Origin: Hanleya hanleyi
Taxonomy: Eukaryota > Mollusca > Polyplacophora > Lepidopleurida > Hanleyidae
Assembly (NCBI GenBank): GCA_036873755.1
Contig: JAVTVY010033707.1
Location: 62,001 to 126,000 of the forward strand
DNA: 64,000 nt
Reading direction: 5' to 3'
Shown: positions 43,264-50,559 of the stretch, in pieces
Position numbering within the stretch: position 1 is the first letter of the stretch
Layout: the number at the start of each line of letters is the position of its first letter
Made by a program: the position numbers and the translations under genes
The notes under the pieces: generated by a model
What the model was told of the DNA's origin: nothing
The model's database searches: none
Seen by the model: the letters and a program-made list of their open reading frames with translations, nothing else

Positions 43264-44424
43264 TTATAGCCGTTTCATGTCACGGGCTGAGACCCAGGAA
43301 TTAAACGAACTGGGCCAACCTTGCCATTTGACGAAATGATAGGGGATGCCACGTCGACGTTCCGTTTTCAAAATCTTTTCCACCGTGTAGTAATCTTTCC
43401 GTGTTTTCACCACCGGTTGTAATTCTGCCTCGTAAAACGTGCCTTGCAGTGTTTCTCCTTGTAGATCTTCCAGTTGATAGACGTGTGGATGTCGAGGCTT
43501 ATGGCGAACGATGACAAAGTGCTCGTCACTCCAGTTGGGCAAGTAACTTTTCTCAAATTGCCCTTTGACTTTACTGATCCGTACCACATCTCCGCGTTTG
43601 TAACGGGGTGACGTGAGTGGACTGGGGTCTATCGAGTACAGCGTACGGCGCACTTGATGTTCGTTGCGTTCTGTCACATCGAGGGGAGCTCGCTGGATAC
43701 TGCGATGATAGGCTCGATTGTACCCTTGGACCAGTTTAGGTAGCACATCGATGTACCGTCGGGTGTTTTTGGCGGTAAAATACTTGTACATTCGTCCTTT
43801 GAAGGTGCGATTGAATCGTTCCACCACAGAGGCTTTGGTCTCGTTGTACGTATGGAAGAAAAACACCTTCTGTTTCTTAAGAAAGGCTTGAAAGTGATGG
43901 TTGAGAAATTCTGTGCCTTCATCCGTTTGCAAATAGAGGGGTTTGCGTCCCGTCTTGAAAATCTGCTGGAACGCACGTACCAGATTCTCTCCTGTTTTGG
44001 TCCGGATGGGCAGTACCCATGCGTACTTGGATAAAATATCGATACAGGTCAACATGTACCGATGTCCATCATTGTGGGGTGCAAATCGACTCATATCGAC
44101 CAAATCAGCCTGCCATTGTGCGCCTACGCCTCCTACGATGACTCGGTTACGGCGAAAATGTCGTCGGGCTGCTCGATGTAAGCTATAAGTGTCTTGGGTT
44201 TTTAACCATTCTCGAACTTCAGTTCGACTGATGCCTTGGGAATGTGCAGCTCGAGCGAGCGCTCCCACAGCGCTATAAGCGGCTGGACTGGTAGGGTTGT
44301 AATACAAATCTGTTAACACCTTGTTCACAGTGGTACGCCACGTGGATTCCTGCCGCCCAGCTTTTCGGATTCCCTTTCGGGTCCCCCTCTGCGTCTTCCT
44401 TGCGCTGTTGTGTGTTCGCTTCAT
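43264..44424 (-). CDS. Retroviral-type integrase with C-terminal chromodomain
   Basis: Inserts the element into the host genome, making 6-bp target duplications. 386 residues, intact. A basic N-terminus is followed by the RNase H-fold core with D (WQADLVDM), D (LQTDEGTEF) and E (VVERFNRTFKG, 35-residue spacing typical of DDE-35E). The SH3-like region ends in VYQLEDLQGE. Residues ~342-386 are a chromodomain (YYTVEKILKTERRRG, FVKWQGWPSSFNSWV) that probably guides insertion to histone marks. It sits between the mucin-like gene and the PC4-like gene. Confidence 0.95.
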   Translation of the reverse strand: MKRTHNSARKTQRGTRKGIRKAGRQESTWRTTVNKVLTDLYYNPTSPAAYSAVGALARAAHSQGISRTEVREWLKTQDTYSLHRAARRHFRRNRVIVGGVGAQWQADLVDMSRFAPHNDGHRYMLTCIDILSKYAWVLPIRTKTGENLVRAFQQIFKTGRKPLYLQTDEGTEFLNHHFQAFLKKQKVFFFHTYNETKASVVERFNRTFKGRMYKYFTAKNTRRYIDVLPKLVQGYNRAYHRSIQRAPLDVTERNEHQVRRTLYSIDPSPLTSPRYKRGDVVRISKVKGQFEKSYLPNWSDEHFVIVRHKPRHPHVYQLEDLQGETLQGTFYEAELQPVVKTRKDYYTVEKILKTERRRGIPYHFVKWQGWPSSFNSWVSARDMKRL

Positions 44425-44457
44425 GAGTAGACACTGACACTCTAGCCTGTGTGCACC

Positions 44458-45144
44458 CTATAGATATAGTACTTCATCGACAATGGGGAGTACTTTTTCC
44501 AAGGCTGTCCATAGATCAGGGTCCAGAGTAAAACCACCTCGCTTCAGACAGAGGAGTCGAGCAAAATAGGGACAGCGGAAAATGTAGACGTCGTCACACA
44601 GGTGAATGCTATCACCGTCCAGGTCACCCAACAACACCCGTTTCAAGGTAGTCCAGCCTTCTGGTGACAAAGAGACACGCGCTTGGGGTTCAGACGCACA
44701 CCAACACCTACTGTCGTCATCGATGAGCTCCACTCGTTTGGGGTACAACAATAGGGTGCAGCCAGGTGTAAGAGTGCGGGTAGCCACAGAGTTCGCGTCG
44801 GGGTACAGTAAGTCGTGGACGTCGGTGATAATAGCTTTCAGCGCCTGCCATAATGCCGGACGGAGTATGATAGGGGGACCACCACGCTCTTCTAACCGGG
44901 GAAAAAAAGAATCATCTCTACCACTTCGTAGGTAGACACCTACTCCCACGTGCATGAAATCGACTTCGGGCTCTTTTCCCTGTAACAACCGTGTCAATAG
45001 AGTCCATCCTGCTAGGGTTAAACATAGCTTCACCTCTCGGGGTTGTTCTTCGATGAGCTGCAGTTGATGGTCATAGACGATCAGGGTGACGTGGGTAGTG
45101 AGTTGGAACAAGGCAAGCTCCCCAAGTGCTCCGTGCGCTGCCAT
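44458..45144 (-). CDS. PC4-like protein with two internal repeats
   Basis: 228 residues from ATG at 45144 (upstream codons in frame lack an ATG). Two ~105-residue halves share the pattern L-GW--L-R-L-G, then VYLRSG...F-RL, then L-P-LW-AL---I-DV--LL. The ends (FTLDPDLWTALEKVLPIVDEV) resemble the C-terminal strand-helix of the PC4/p15 single-strand-DNA-binding fold. The call is inference from pattern. E2 has two separate genes each carrying one such unit. It is the first gene of the minus-strand cluster and is preceded by a TATA stretch at 45178-45188. Confidence 0.55.
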   Translation of the reverse strand: MAAHGALGELALFQLTTHVTLIVYDHQLQLIEEQPREVKLCLTLAGWTLLTRLLQGKEPEVDFMHVGVGVYLRSGRDDSFFPRLEERGGPPIILRPALWQALKAIITDVHDLLYPDANSVATRTLTPGCTLLLYPKRVELIDDDSRCWCASEPQARVSLSPEGWTTLKRVLLGDLDGDSIHLCDDVYIFRCPYFARLLCLKRGGFTLDPDLWTALEKVLPIVDEVLYL

Positions 45145-45177
45145 GGTGGTGAATGACAAAACACCGACTAGGGAGGC

Positions 45178-45188
45178 CTATATATATC
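45178..45188 (-). promoter_or_regulatory. TATA element before the minus-strand cluster
   Basis: CTATATATATC lies ~35 bp upstream of the first ATG (45144). It is the only TATA-like element seen upstream of the ten-gene minus-strand block, so it may start a long transcript. Confidence 0.4.
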
Positions 45189-45219
45189 GAATGGTCCACG
45201 TTGTGGTTTTTATTTTTCC

Positions 45220-45960
45220 ATCACCCTTCGTGAAAGTCCGTGATCACTCGGTAGTGTCTATTAAACCCCTAGTCCGTAGCCGTACACGTTATAGTTTTTT
45301 TTTCATGCCTCTCTCTCTATCCGTACCCGTATACGTTATAGTTTTTTATTTTCCTCCACCTTCGTGAAAGTCCGTGATCATTCGGGCTGTAATGTTATAG
45401 AGATACGAATGGATTTAACCTGGGAATTTGCCATACCCAATTTTGTGCAAAATGAGAGGATTGTGAGTTGACCCAGGATGCATCACTCGCGCCATCGTGA
45501 AAGTCCGTGATCATTCGGGGTGTAATGTTATAGAGATACGAATCGATTTAACCTGGGAATTTGCCATACCCATTTTTGCGCAAAATGAGAGGATTGTGAG
45601 GTGACCCAGGATGCATCAGTCGCGCCTAAAATTGGACCAATCAGCGACGCGTAGTTCAACCCTAATGTTATAGAGATATGCATTGATTTAACCTGGGGAA
45701 TTTGCTATACTAATTTTGTGCAAAATGAGAGGATTCTGACGTGACCCAGCAGGCATCAGTCGCGCCTAAATTGGGCCAATCAGCGACGCGTAGTTCAACT
45801 CTAATGTTATAGAGATACGAATGGATTTAACATGGGAATTTGCTATATCAATTTTGTGCAAAAAGCGAGGATTGAAAATTAACCCAGGGAGGTATGCTGC
45901 TCGTGTTATTGGGCCAATCAGCGACGTTTATATCAACCAATGGCGAGGCCGGAGACAGAA
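45220..45960. promoter_or_regulatory. Divergent intergenic region with CCAAT-bearing direct repeats
   Basis: About four to five ~120-140-bp units repeat GTTATAGAGATACGAAT, GATTTAACCTGGGAATTTGC, GCAAAATGAGAGGATTG and, in later units, GGCCAATCAGCGACG (CCAAT box). CGTGAAAGTCCGTGATCA occurs three times near 45230, 45362 and 45498. The array lies between two divergently transcribed genes and is a plausible two-way enhancer/promoter or an origin-like repeat. Neither use is proven. Confidence 0.5.
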
Positions 45961-46018
45961 CCAATGAACGAGGATCACCCCCGTTGAAACAGCCAATGAA
46001 AATCTACTCTAGTTTCAG

Positions 46019-46026
46019 TATAAAAC
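46019..46026 (+). promoter_or_regulatory. TATA box of the acidic poly-Q gene
   Basis: GTATAAAACC ~75 bp upstream of the ATG at 46098, just after the CCAAT-bearing repeats. Confidence 0.55.
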
Positions 46027-46097
46027 CAGGGGTCGCGTGGGGAGAAGCTTCATTCAAACCACTTTTCTCATACGCTGAACACGTATACATCACAATC

Positions 46098-46553
46098 ATG
46101 AGCCGTGTTGCCAAGATGTCGACCACCAAAGGTGCAGCGAAAGAGGGGCGGGAGACAGATGAATTGGCGAGGGCCGTGAGAGAATATTGGCTGGGTGAAA
46201 TAAAGAAGTTGACACGGGACAACACGAACATCACACCGCTCGCCTGGGCCGATTTATATGATCTAGTGACAAGGGCGCCGGCCGATTTGCTGGGGCGAGA
46301 CTGGTTAGACTGCCTGCCAGATGTGTTGGACGAACACCAACAACAACAACAACAAGAGTTCGTCGACATTGACGAATTGCCACGAATCCCACCAGCGCGC
46401 TTTCTGGACGATCTACCGGCAGATTCCTCCTCCTCTGATGACGATGCGGAGCGAGAGCCTGGCCAACAACAACAAGAACAACAACAACAACAACAACAGG
46501 CTGGCCGATACGTTTTGCAGCCTGGCCGGTACTTTTCCGCCAGTTTGGAGTAG
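46098..46553 (+). CDS. Acidic protein with poly-glutamine tracts (accessory)
   Basis: I chose ATG 46098 (MSRVAKM) because it follows the TATA box. The frame is open further upstream but without a better start. 151 residues: a helical N-terminal half with REYWLGEIKKLTRDN and DLYDLVTRAPADLLG, a short Q6 tract, an acidic/serine patch (DSSSSDDDAERE), and a Q-rich region before a short aromatic tail. It is not recognised as any known family. A regulator of transcription would fit the composition, but that is a guess. It has both an AATAAA (46572) and a histone-type stem-loop (46603-46618) downstream. No counterpart is seen in E2. Confidence 0.6.
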   Translation: MSRVAKMSTTKGAAKEGRETDELARAVREYWLGEIKKLTRDNTNITPLAWADLYDLVTRAPADLLGRDWLDCLPDVLDEHQQQQQQEFVDIDELPRIPPARFLDDLPADSSSSDDDAEREPGQQQQEQQQQQQQAGRYVLQPGRYFSASLE

Positions 46554-46602
46554 ACAGGCAAACTCCTCCTGAATAAAACAGGGTAAACAAATTGACCTTA
46601 AC

Positions 46603-46641
46603 GGCCCTTTTCAGGGCCACCCCAATCTTACGAAAGGGGAA
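46603..46641 (+). terminator. Histone-type 3' stem-loop and downstream element (copy 1)
   Basis: GGCCCTTTTCAGGGCC with 5' flank AAC and 3' flank ACCCC matches the replication-dependent histone mRNA stem-loop (6-bp stem, 4-base UUUC loop). Purine-rich CGAAAGGGGAA lies ~14 bases downstream, in the place of the U7-binding histone downstream element. It is 50 bp past the stop codon of the acidic poly-Q gene. Confidence 0.8.
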
Positions 46642-46649
46642 CTTCTAAC

Positions 46650-47119
46650 TTGGCACATTCAATTCAAATCAGGTCCTACATGGTGAATCTCCTCTCCTCT
46701 ATATTCTATGATTACCAATCTCCAACCCCCCAAAAAAATCCCTGCCCTCAACGGTCCTTTTCAGCGCCAACCCCTAGCCTTCCAAAACACAGTAGACCCT
46801 TTTTTGCAGTGTTCAGGGCCAACCCATGCAAAATCCCCTCTACCCATCTCCCACACCTCACAAACAATTTTTTTTTACACTCGGCTTTTTCCGGGCCACC
46901 TCGGTAGTGCTCAATCTCCTCACCTCTCTCATTACCAATCTCCCACAACGAAAAATTTTTTTTTACACTCGGCTTTTTCCGGCACTATTCGGTTACCGTA
47001 CATTCATACTAATACCTGGGCGCTGTTAGTAGGAAGTTTCCATTTACTAAGTGTTATTTACCTATTGTTACCTAGGTGTGTGCATGTGCAGGAGTTGGTG
47101 TTTTTTTTTAGTGCTTTTA
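46650..47119. other. Gene-free segment with degenerate stem-loop remnants
   Basis: No supportable gene. At 46749-46770 ACGGTCCTTTTCAGCGCCAAC looks like a decayed fourth copy of the histone-type stem-loop. TTTTTTACACTCGGCTTTTTCCGG occurs twice (about 46867 and 46965), and each copy is preceded by ACCAATCTCC- or CCCATCTCCC-type words. It may be the remains of lost accessory genes. Confidence 0.45.
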
Positions 47120-47124
47120 ATTAG

Positions 47125-47167
47125 AAGCTTCCTCTTTCGAAAGATTGGGGTGGCCCTGAAAAGGGCC
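47125..47167 (-). terminator. Histone-type 3' stem-loop and downstream element (copy 2)
   Basis: On the minus strand GGCCCTTTTCAGGGCC (47167-47152), preceded by CTAAC and followed by ACCCCAATC, then the purine element CGAAAGAGGAAGC. It lies 20 bp past the stop codon of the minus-strand RING gene (stop at 47187-47189). Confidence 0.82.
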
Positions 47168-47186
47168 GTTAGGAAGATGTAAGGGG

Positions 47187-47483
47187 TTACATCGTTCGGG
47201 TCAGATTTTCTCTCCTCTGGGCACACACAGGGCATTCGAGGGCGATGAGTTTACACTCTATGGGGTTGTCAGTGGACGTAGGCTGTGGTGTTCGTGCATG
47301 TCTGTGAATACAGGAAATACACAAGGCTTGGTGTCCACATGGAAATATAGCGTATTTGGCGAAGCGACTACAGCATTCGACACAGCGTAAATACTGTGGC
47401 GCTTTCCATATTGTGTCTGGCCCCAGTCTTCTTCTTATTGCGGTAGAGTAGTACTCCATCTCTTGCTGCTGTAAAATAGCCAT
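47187..47483 (-). CDS. RING-finger protein 1 (accessory)
   Basis: Likely E3 ubiquitin ligase. From the first ATG in frame (47483) 98 residues. The frame is open upstream to ~47588 with an acidic EK-rich stretch but no ATG, and a TTTTACAG acceptor-like site lies at ~47573, so a spliced start is possible. The C-terminal RING is CVECCSRFAKY, then FPCGHQALCISC and CPVC, a C3HC4 pattern as in viral and cellular IAP-type RINGs. No BIR domain is seen. It is head-to-head with the second RING gene. It ends in a histone-type stem-loop. Confidence 0.75.
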   Translation of the reverse strand: MAILQQQEMEYYSTAIRRRLGPDTIWKAPQYLRCVECCSRFAKYAIFPCGHQALCISCIHRHARTPQPTSTDNPIECKLIALECPVCAQRRENLTRTM

Positions 47484-47582
47484 CTCTTCTTCTTCTTCTT
47501 CTTCTTCTTGTTCTTTTTTTTCTCTTTCTGTTTCTTGGTCTTCTCCCAACCCATCTTGTAATGGCGGCTGTAAAATGACAAA

Positions 47583-47906
47583 ATGACAACACCACCACCA
47601 TCACCTCTAGCAGAGATCGGCCGCCTGAACGCACAGGTTGATCAGTTAGAAGAGGACAAGTGTAAACTACGTGTACAACTGACTAAGGAAGAGAATAAAT
47701 CCACCTGTACCGTGTGTAACATCGAAGAGACCATGTACGCCTTCTTCCCGTGCGGTCACCTATGCCTATGTCCCGTATGCTTGGTATCCCTAACATGTAT
47801 AGGGGGGACGTGCCAGTGCAGTGAGACGGAGGAACTGCATTTGAAAATACGATGCCCTGTGTGTAGGACGTGGGTGGCAGGCGTGAAATTTTTTTTCCGC
47901 CCGTAA
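47583..47906 (+). CDS. RING-finger protein 2 (accessory)
   Basis: 107 residues from ATG 47583. A short coiled-coil (LNAQVDQLEEDKCKLRVQL, residues ~13-32) precedes a C3HC4 RING (CTVCNIEETMYAFFPCGH, CLCPVC, then CPVC near the end). The layout of small coiled coil plus terminal RING resembles stand-alone viral RING ligases. It is transcribed away from RING gene 1 with only ~100 bp between their first ATGs. It ends in a histone-type stem-loop with one stem mismatch. Targets are unknown. Confidence 0.8.
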   Translation: MTTPPPSPLAEIGRLNAQVDQLEEDKCKLRVQLTKEENKSTCTVCNIEETMYAFFPCGHLCLCPVCLVSLTCIGGTCQCSETEELHLKIRCPVCRTWVAGVKFFFRP

Positions 47907-47928
47907 CAGTGTGATGACACTTTCCAAA

Positions 47929-47969
47929 GTCCCTTTTCAGGGCCACCCCAATCTTTCGAAAGAGGAAGC
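47929..47969 (+). terminator. Histone-type 3' stem-loop and downstream element (copy 3)
   Basis: GTCCCTTTTCAGGGCC with 5' flank CCAAA and 3' flank ACCCCAATC, then CGAAAGAGGAAGC. One T-C mismatch in the stem, while loop, flanks and downstream element are conserved. It lies 23 bp past the stop codon of RING gene 2. Confidence 0.78.
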
Positions 47970-48024
47970 TTCTAACTCAAAGCACAAAAAACACCAGCTC
48001 CCATCACCAATATGAAAACCTAAG

Positions 48025-48530
48025 GTCGTCACCACAGTAGACTCTTAGTGTTGAATTTTTTTAATACAATTATCTTTGCAAAGAATGAACACTAACACAC
48101 ATTTTGAATTTCTACTATTTTTATTAACACAATAGAATGAACGTCTTCACCACAGTAGACTCTTGGTATTGAATTTTTTTAATACAATTATACGCTATCA
48201 AGGCGCTTAAATGAACGTAGAATGAACATAGAATGAACATAGAATGTAGGAATACGGTAATGTCTGAATGTTCAATGCAATAAGACTTGTGTGAAATGTT
48301 CAATATTTATGCAACAAGACTATTTTTATTAACACAGTAGAATGAACGTCTTCACCACAGTAGACTCTTGGTATTGAATTTTTTTAATACAATTATACGC
48401 TATCAAGGCGCTTAAATGAACGTAGAATGAACATAGAATGAACATAGAATGTAGGAATACGGTAATGTCTGAATGTTCAATGCAACAAGACTTGTGTGAA
48501 ATGTTCAATATTAATGCAACAAGACTTGTT
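48025..48530. repeat. Tandem repeat, ~207-bp period (2+ copies)
   Basis: ACCACAGTAGACTCTTGG-ATTGAATTTTTTTAATACAATTAT begins units at about 48035 (partial), 48145 and 48352. The units also share GAATGAACATAGAATG and CAATGCAACAAGACTT. The last unit runs into the end of the PC4-like gene. Confidence 0.75.
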
Positions 48531-49272
48531 TGAACTCGTCATCGTCTTTCCGCCCCTGGTGCACGTAGATGAAGGTGGCAATCTGTTCACGTGGAATTCT
48601 GGGTGGACAGGCAGCTTCCAATGCCTGGGCAATTTGCACCTCGTTCACGTCCTGTAGTGACTCAGTGATGAGCGCGTCTGATGGTATGCTATTGTCCACA
48701 CACGTATGCGTGTTGAAGAGCCCGTTCTTGTTCACACAGCCTGCACATTGCTGGATACGCAAGTGTCGAATGCGGGGTCTGAGATCATCCAGGAATGTGT
48801 CGATGTACTTCTTATAAATATACTGAGACACCTGGTCAGACAGGACTTCATGAATTACAGCTGTGAGACTCTGCAGCTTCCGCCACGCAGGTATTTTCAG
48901 GGTGACGCCCTGAGAACAAGGAATACGCTTTTGCGTATCTGACCTCATTTTCCATTTCCGAATATGCACGAGGAGCATGTTGTTGAATGTAGAACAGGTG
49001 ACAAAGATGTCGTCACCCACATAAAATTTCGCTTCGTCACTCCCCTGGTGGTCAATGACCGCATCGACGGCGTAATCAATGGCCTGTACTCTTATCCAGG
49101 TGTCCAACGTCAAGGCGATATGCTTAGGTGGTTTGTCGTCCCAGGCCGGTGCGTTAAAATGCACTTCCTCTTCTTTCACACTCACAGTTAAATAGGGAGA
49201 GAGCTCCCAAGTGTTCGTGTGGGCCGCCTGGTAGGCCTGCTGGATAATGTCATTGATCTCCTGCACAGACAT
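48511..49272 (-). CDS. PC4-domain protein (accessory side)
   Basis: From ATG 49272 (MSVQEIND) 253 residues. The frame is open upstream into the CARD gene, in another phase, so a joined CARD-PC4 product or a recent indel is possible. The core FYVGDDIFVTCSTF, LLVHIRKWKM, RIPCSQGVTLKIPAWRKL and IHEVL follows the strand-strand-strand-helix order of PC4/p15 coactivators, which bind single-stranded DNA and aid transcription. A cysteine/histidine cluster follows (CAGCVNKNG...THTC), probably zinc-binding. It is a likely regulator of element transcription or replication. Confidence 0.65.
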   Translation of the reverse strand: MSVQEINDIIQQAYQAAHTNTWELSPYLTVSVKEEEVHFNAPAWDDKPPKHIALTLDTWIRVQAIDYAVDAVIDHQGSDEAKFYVGDDIFVTCSTFNNMLLVHIRKWKMRSDTQKRIPCSQGVTLKIPAWRKLQSLTAVIHEVLSDQVSQYIYKKYIDTFLDDLRPRIRHLRIQQCAGCVNKNGLFNTHTCVDNSIPSDALITESLQDVNEVQIAQALEAACPPRIPREQIATFIYVHQGRKDDDEFKQVLLH

Positions 49273-49300
49273 AGGAAGTAGCACCTCTTCTTTCGCTTGC

Positions 49301-49756
49301 TCAGGCACTTGCTGGGGCACTGGCTGAAGCACTTGCTGAGGTATTTCTAAAAGTGTTAGTCGGGGCCGTTTGGGTAGTAGCACCGGGTTTGGCAGGTAGA
49401 CCGGACTCTTGGTGCTTACGTTTGGTAGCTGTACACTCTTCGGCGATGTCCATGTCCATGACTAAGATATTATCTTCTGAATCCTGGGCTTGAAGTAGAT
49501 CTGCTAGTTCTTCATTTCCCGTCTTCTTCAGCGCCTCCACGAAGGCTAGAAATGCATAGGGGCCACGGCGCAGTAGATCGTCGATTAGGGCTCTGTTTTG
49601 TCGTGAAGTGGTCTTCTGCGCCATGATATCTTCGACACCGTGTTTAAGGATTATGTTTTCCACCATAAGCAGATCACATAGTTCGGCCACATGCTGCATC
49701 TCATCAATGAGGCGAACACGATACTGTTGAAGCTTAGCTCGCTGGGATGACTCCAT
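49301..49756 (-). CDS. CARD-domain protein (accessory)
   Basis: 151 residues from ATG 49756. Residues ~1-90 fit a caspase recruitment domain: six predicted helices, with ENIILKHGVEDIMA, the conserved LIDDLLRRGPYAFLAF block and LKKTGNEELADLL. The rest is acidic and then low complexity (SASASASAPASA). It is driven from the right TIR promoter (TATA 49930-49936). The domain mediates homotypic contacts in death and inflammatory signalling, so this is likely a modulator of host cell death or immune signalling. That role is inferred from the fold only. The low-complexity end may be out of frame with the true C-terminus, since the neighbouring frame carries the PC4 part. Confidence 0.8.
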   Translation of the reverse strand: MESSQRAKLQQYRVRLIDEMQHVAELCDLLMVENIILKHGVEDIMAQKTTSRQNRALIDDLLRRGPYAFLAFVEALKKTGNEELADLLQAQDSEDNILVMDMDIAEECTATKRKHQESGLPAKPGATTQTAPTNTFRNTSASASASAPASA

Positions 49757-49814
49757 GACTGTGGGCTCAGGCTGGTCAGTAGCTGCTAGGGTGAGATAGG
49801 CTGGTGAAGTTGCA

Positions 49815-50368
49815 CTGGTAAGGTCAGGTAGGCAGGCTGGTCAGGCAGGCAGGCTGGCAGGCAGGCAGGTAGGTGAGATAGCTCCGTTGGGTAGTGCAAT
49901 GAATACACCAAACCACTAGAAATCGCCCCTTTTATACGTTTTTTCCCACAATGGCGGCCAATGGCCGCCACCTTCGGGTCTTTCCGGTCAATATCCGCCA
50001 TTTTGGAAAATGGCGGCCAATGGCGGTCACCTTCGGGTCTTTCCGGTAAATCCGCCATTATCCGCCATTTTGGAAAATGGCGGCCAATGGCGGTCACCTT
50101 CGGATCTTTCCGGTAAATCCGCCATTATCCGCCATTTTGGAAAATGGCGGTCAATGGCGGTCACCTTCGGGTCTTTCCGGATTATCCGCCATTATCCGCC
50201 ATTTTCCCATAATGGCGGCCGGGAAAAACCCCAGTACATAAAAAGACACGGAGAGACACAGACAAGTCTGGACATGTCCAAAGGTCACGCCCCATTCACC
50301 CAAATCGGAAGTGACGTCATTTTTACATCTGGGTGAAAGGGGACTCGATTCCCGTTAACACTACTACT
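49815..50368 (-). repeat. Right terminal inverted repeat of E1
   Basis: Reverse complement of 33135-33627, about 60 bp longer because it has four rather than three copies of the minisatellite with CCGGAAAGACCCGAAGGTG and AAAATGGCGG. It has the same TATA, CRE-like and terminal sequences. Confidence 0.9.
49930..49936 (-). promoter_or_regulatory. TIR-borne TATA box facing the CARD gene
   Basis: On the minus strand CGTATAAAAGGGGCGA, identical to the left TIR, ~175 bp upstream of the CARD ATG. Confidence 0.6.
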
Positions 50369-50374
50369 AATGAG
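50369..50374 (+). repeat. Target-site duplication of E1 (right)
   Basis: AATGAG directly after the terminal ...ACTACT, identical to 33129-33134. Confidence 0.85.
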
Positions 50375-50559
50375 CACATACCCCTCCTCGTACAGCAACA
50401 TATACAACACGCCCACAAAACAACTTTTGGAAGATGAATGAAAATATAAAACAGTAGAACATCCCAGCAAACACCAGGATAGCAAATTGTGTGGGCAAAT
50501 ACATGAAATGGACAAAACTATATAGTTTGAAGGAATTATATGTATATAGTTTGAAGGGA

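Larger units (their letters stand above)
33135..50368 (+). mobile_element. Complete Polinton/Maverick element E1 (17,234 bp)
   Basis: The ends are AGTAGTAGTGTTAACG and its exact complement. The element has long terminal inverted repeats, a 6-bp target duplication, and the full core set: protein-primed type DNA polymerase B, retroviral-type integrase with chromodomain, FtsK/HerA-type packaging ATPase, adenain-like protease, double jelly-roll major capsid protein and penton-like minor capsid protein. It also carries a tRNA-like gene, PC4-like proteins and an accessory RING/CARD set. Polymerase, penton and one further gene are frameshifted, so this copy is probably not autonomous (or the assembly has indel errors). 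Confidence 0.93.

Noticed and set aside
46004..46561. Minus-strand poly-Cys/Ser frame opposite the poly-Q gene
   Set aside because: It is the antisense shadow of CAA/CAG repeats.
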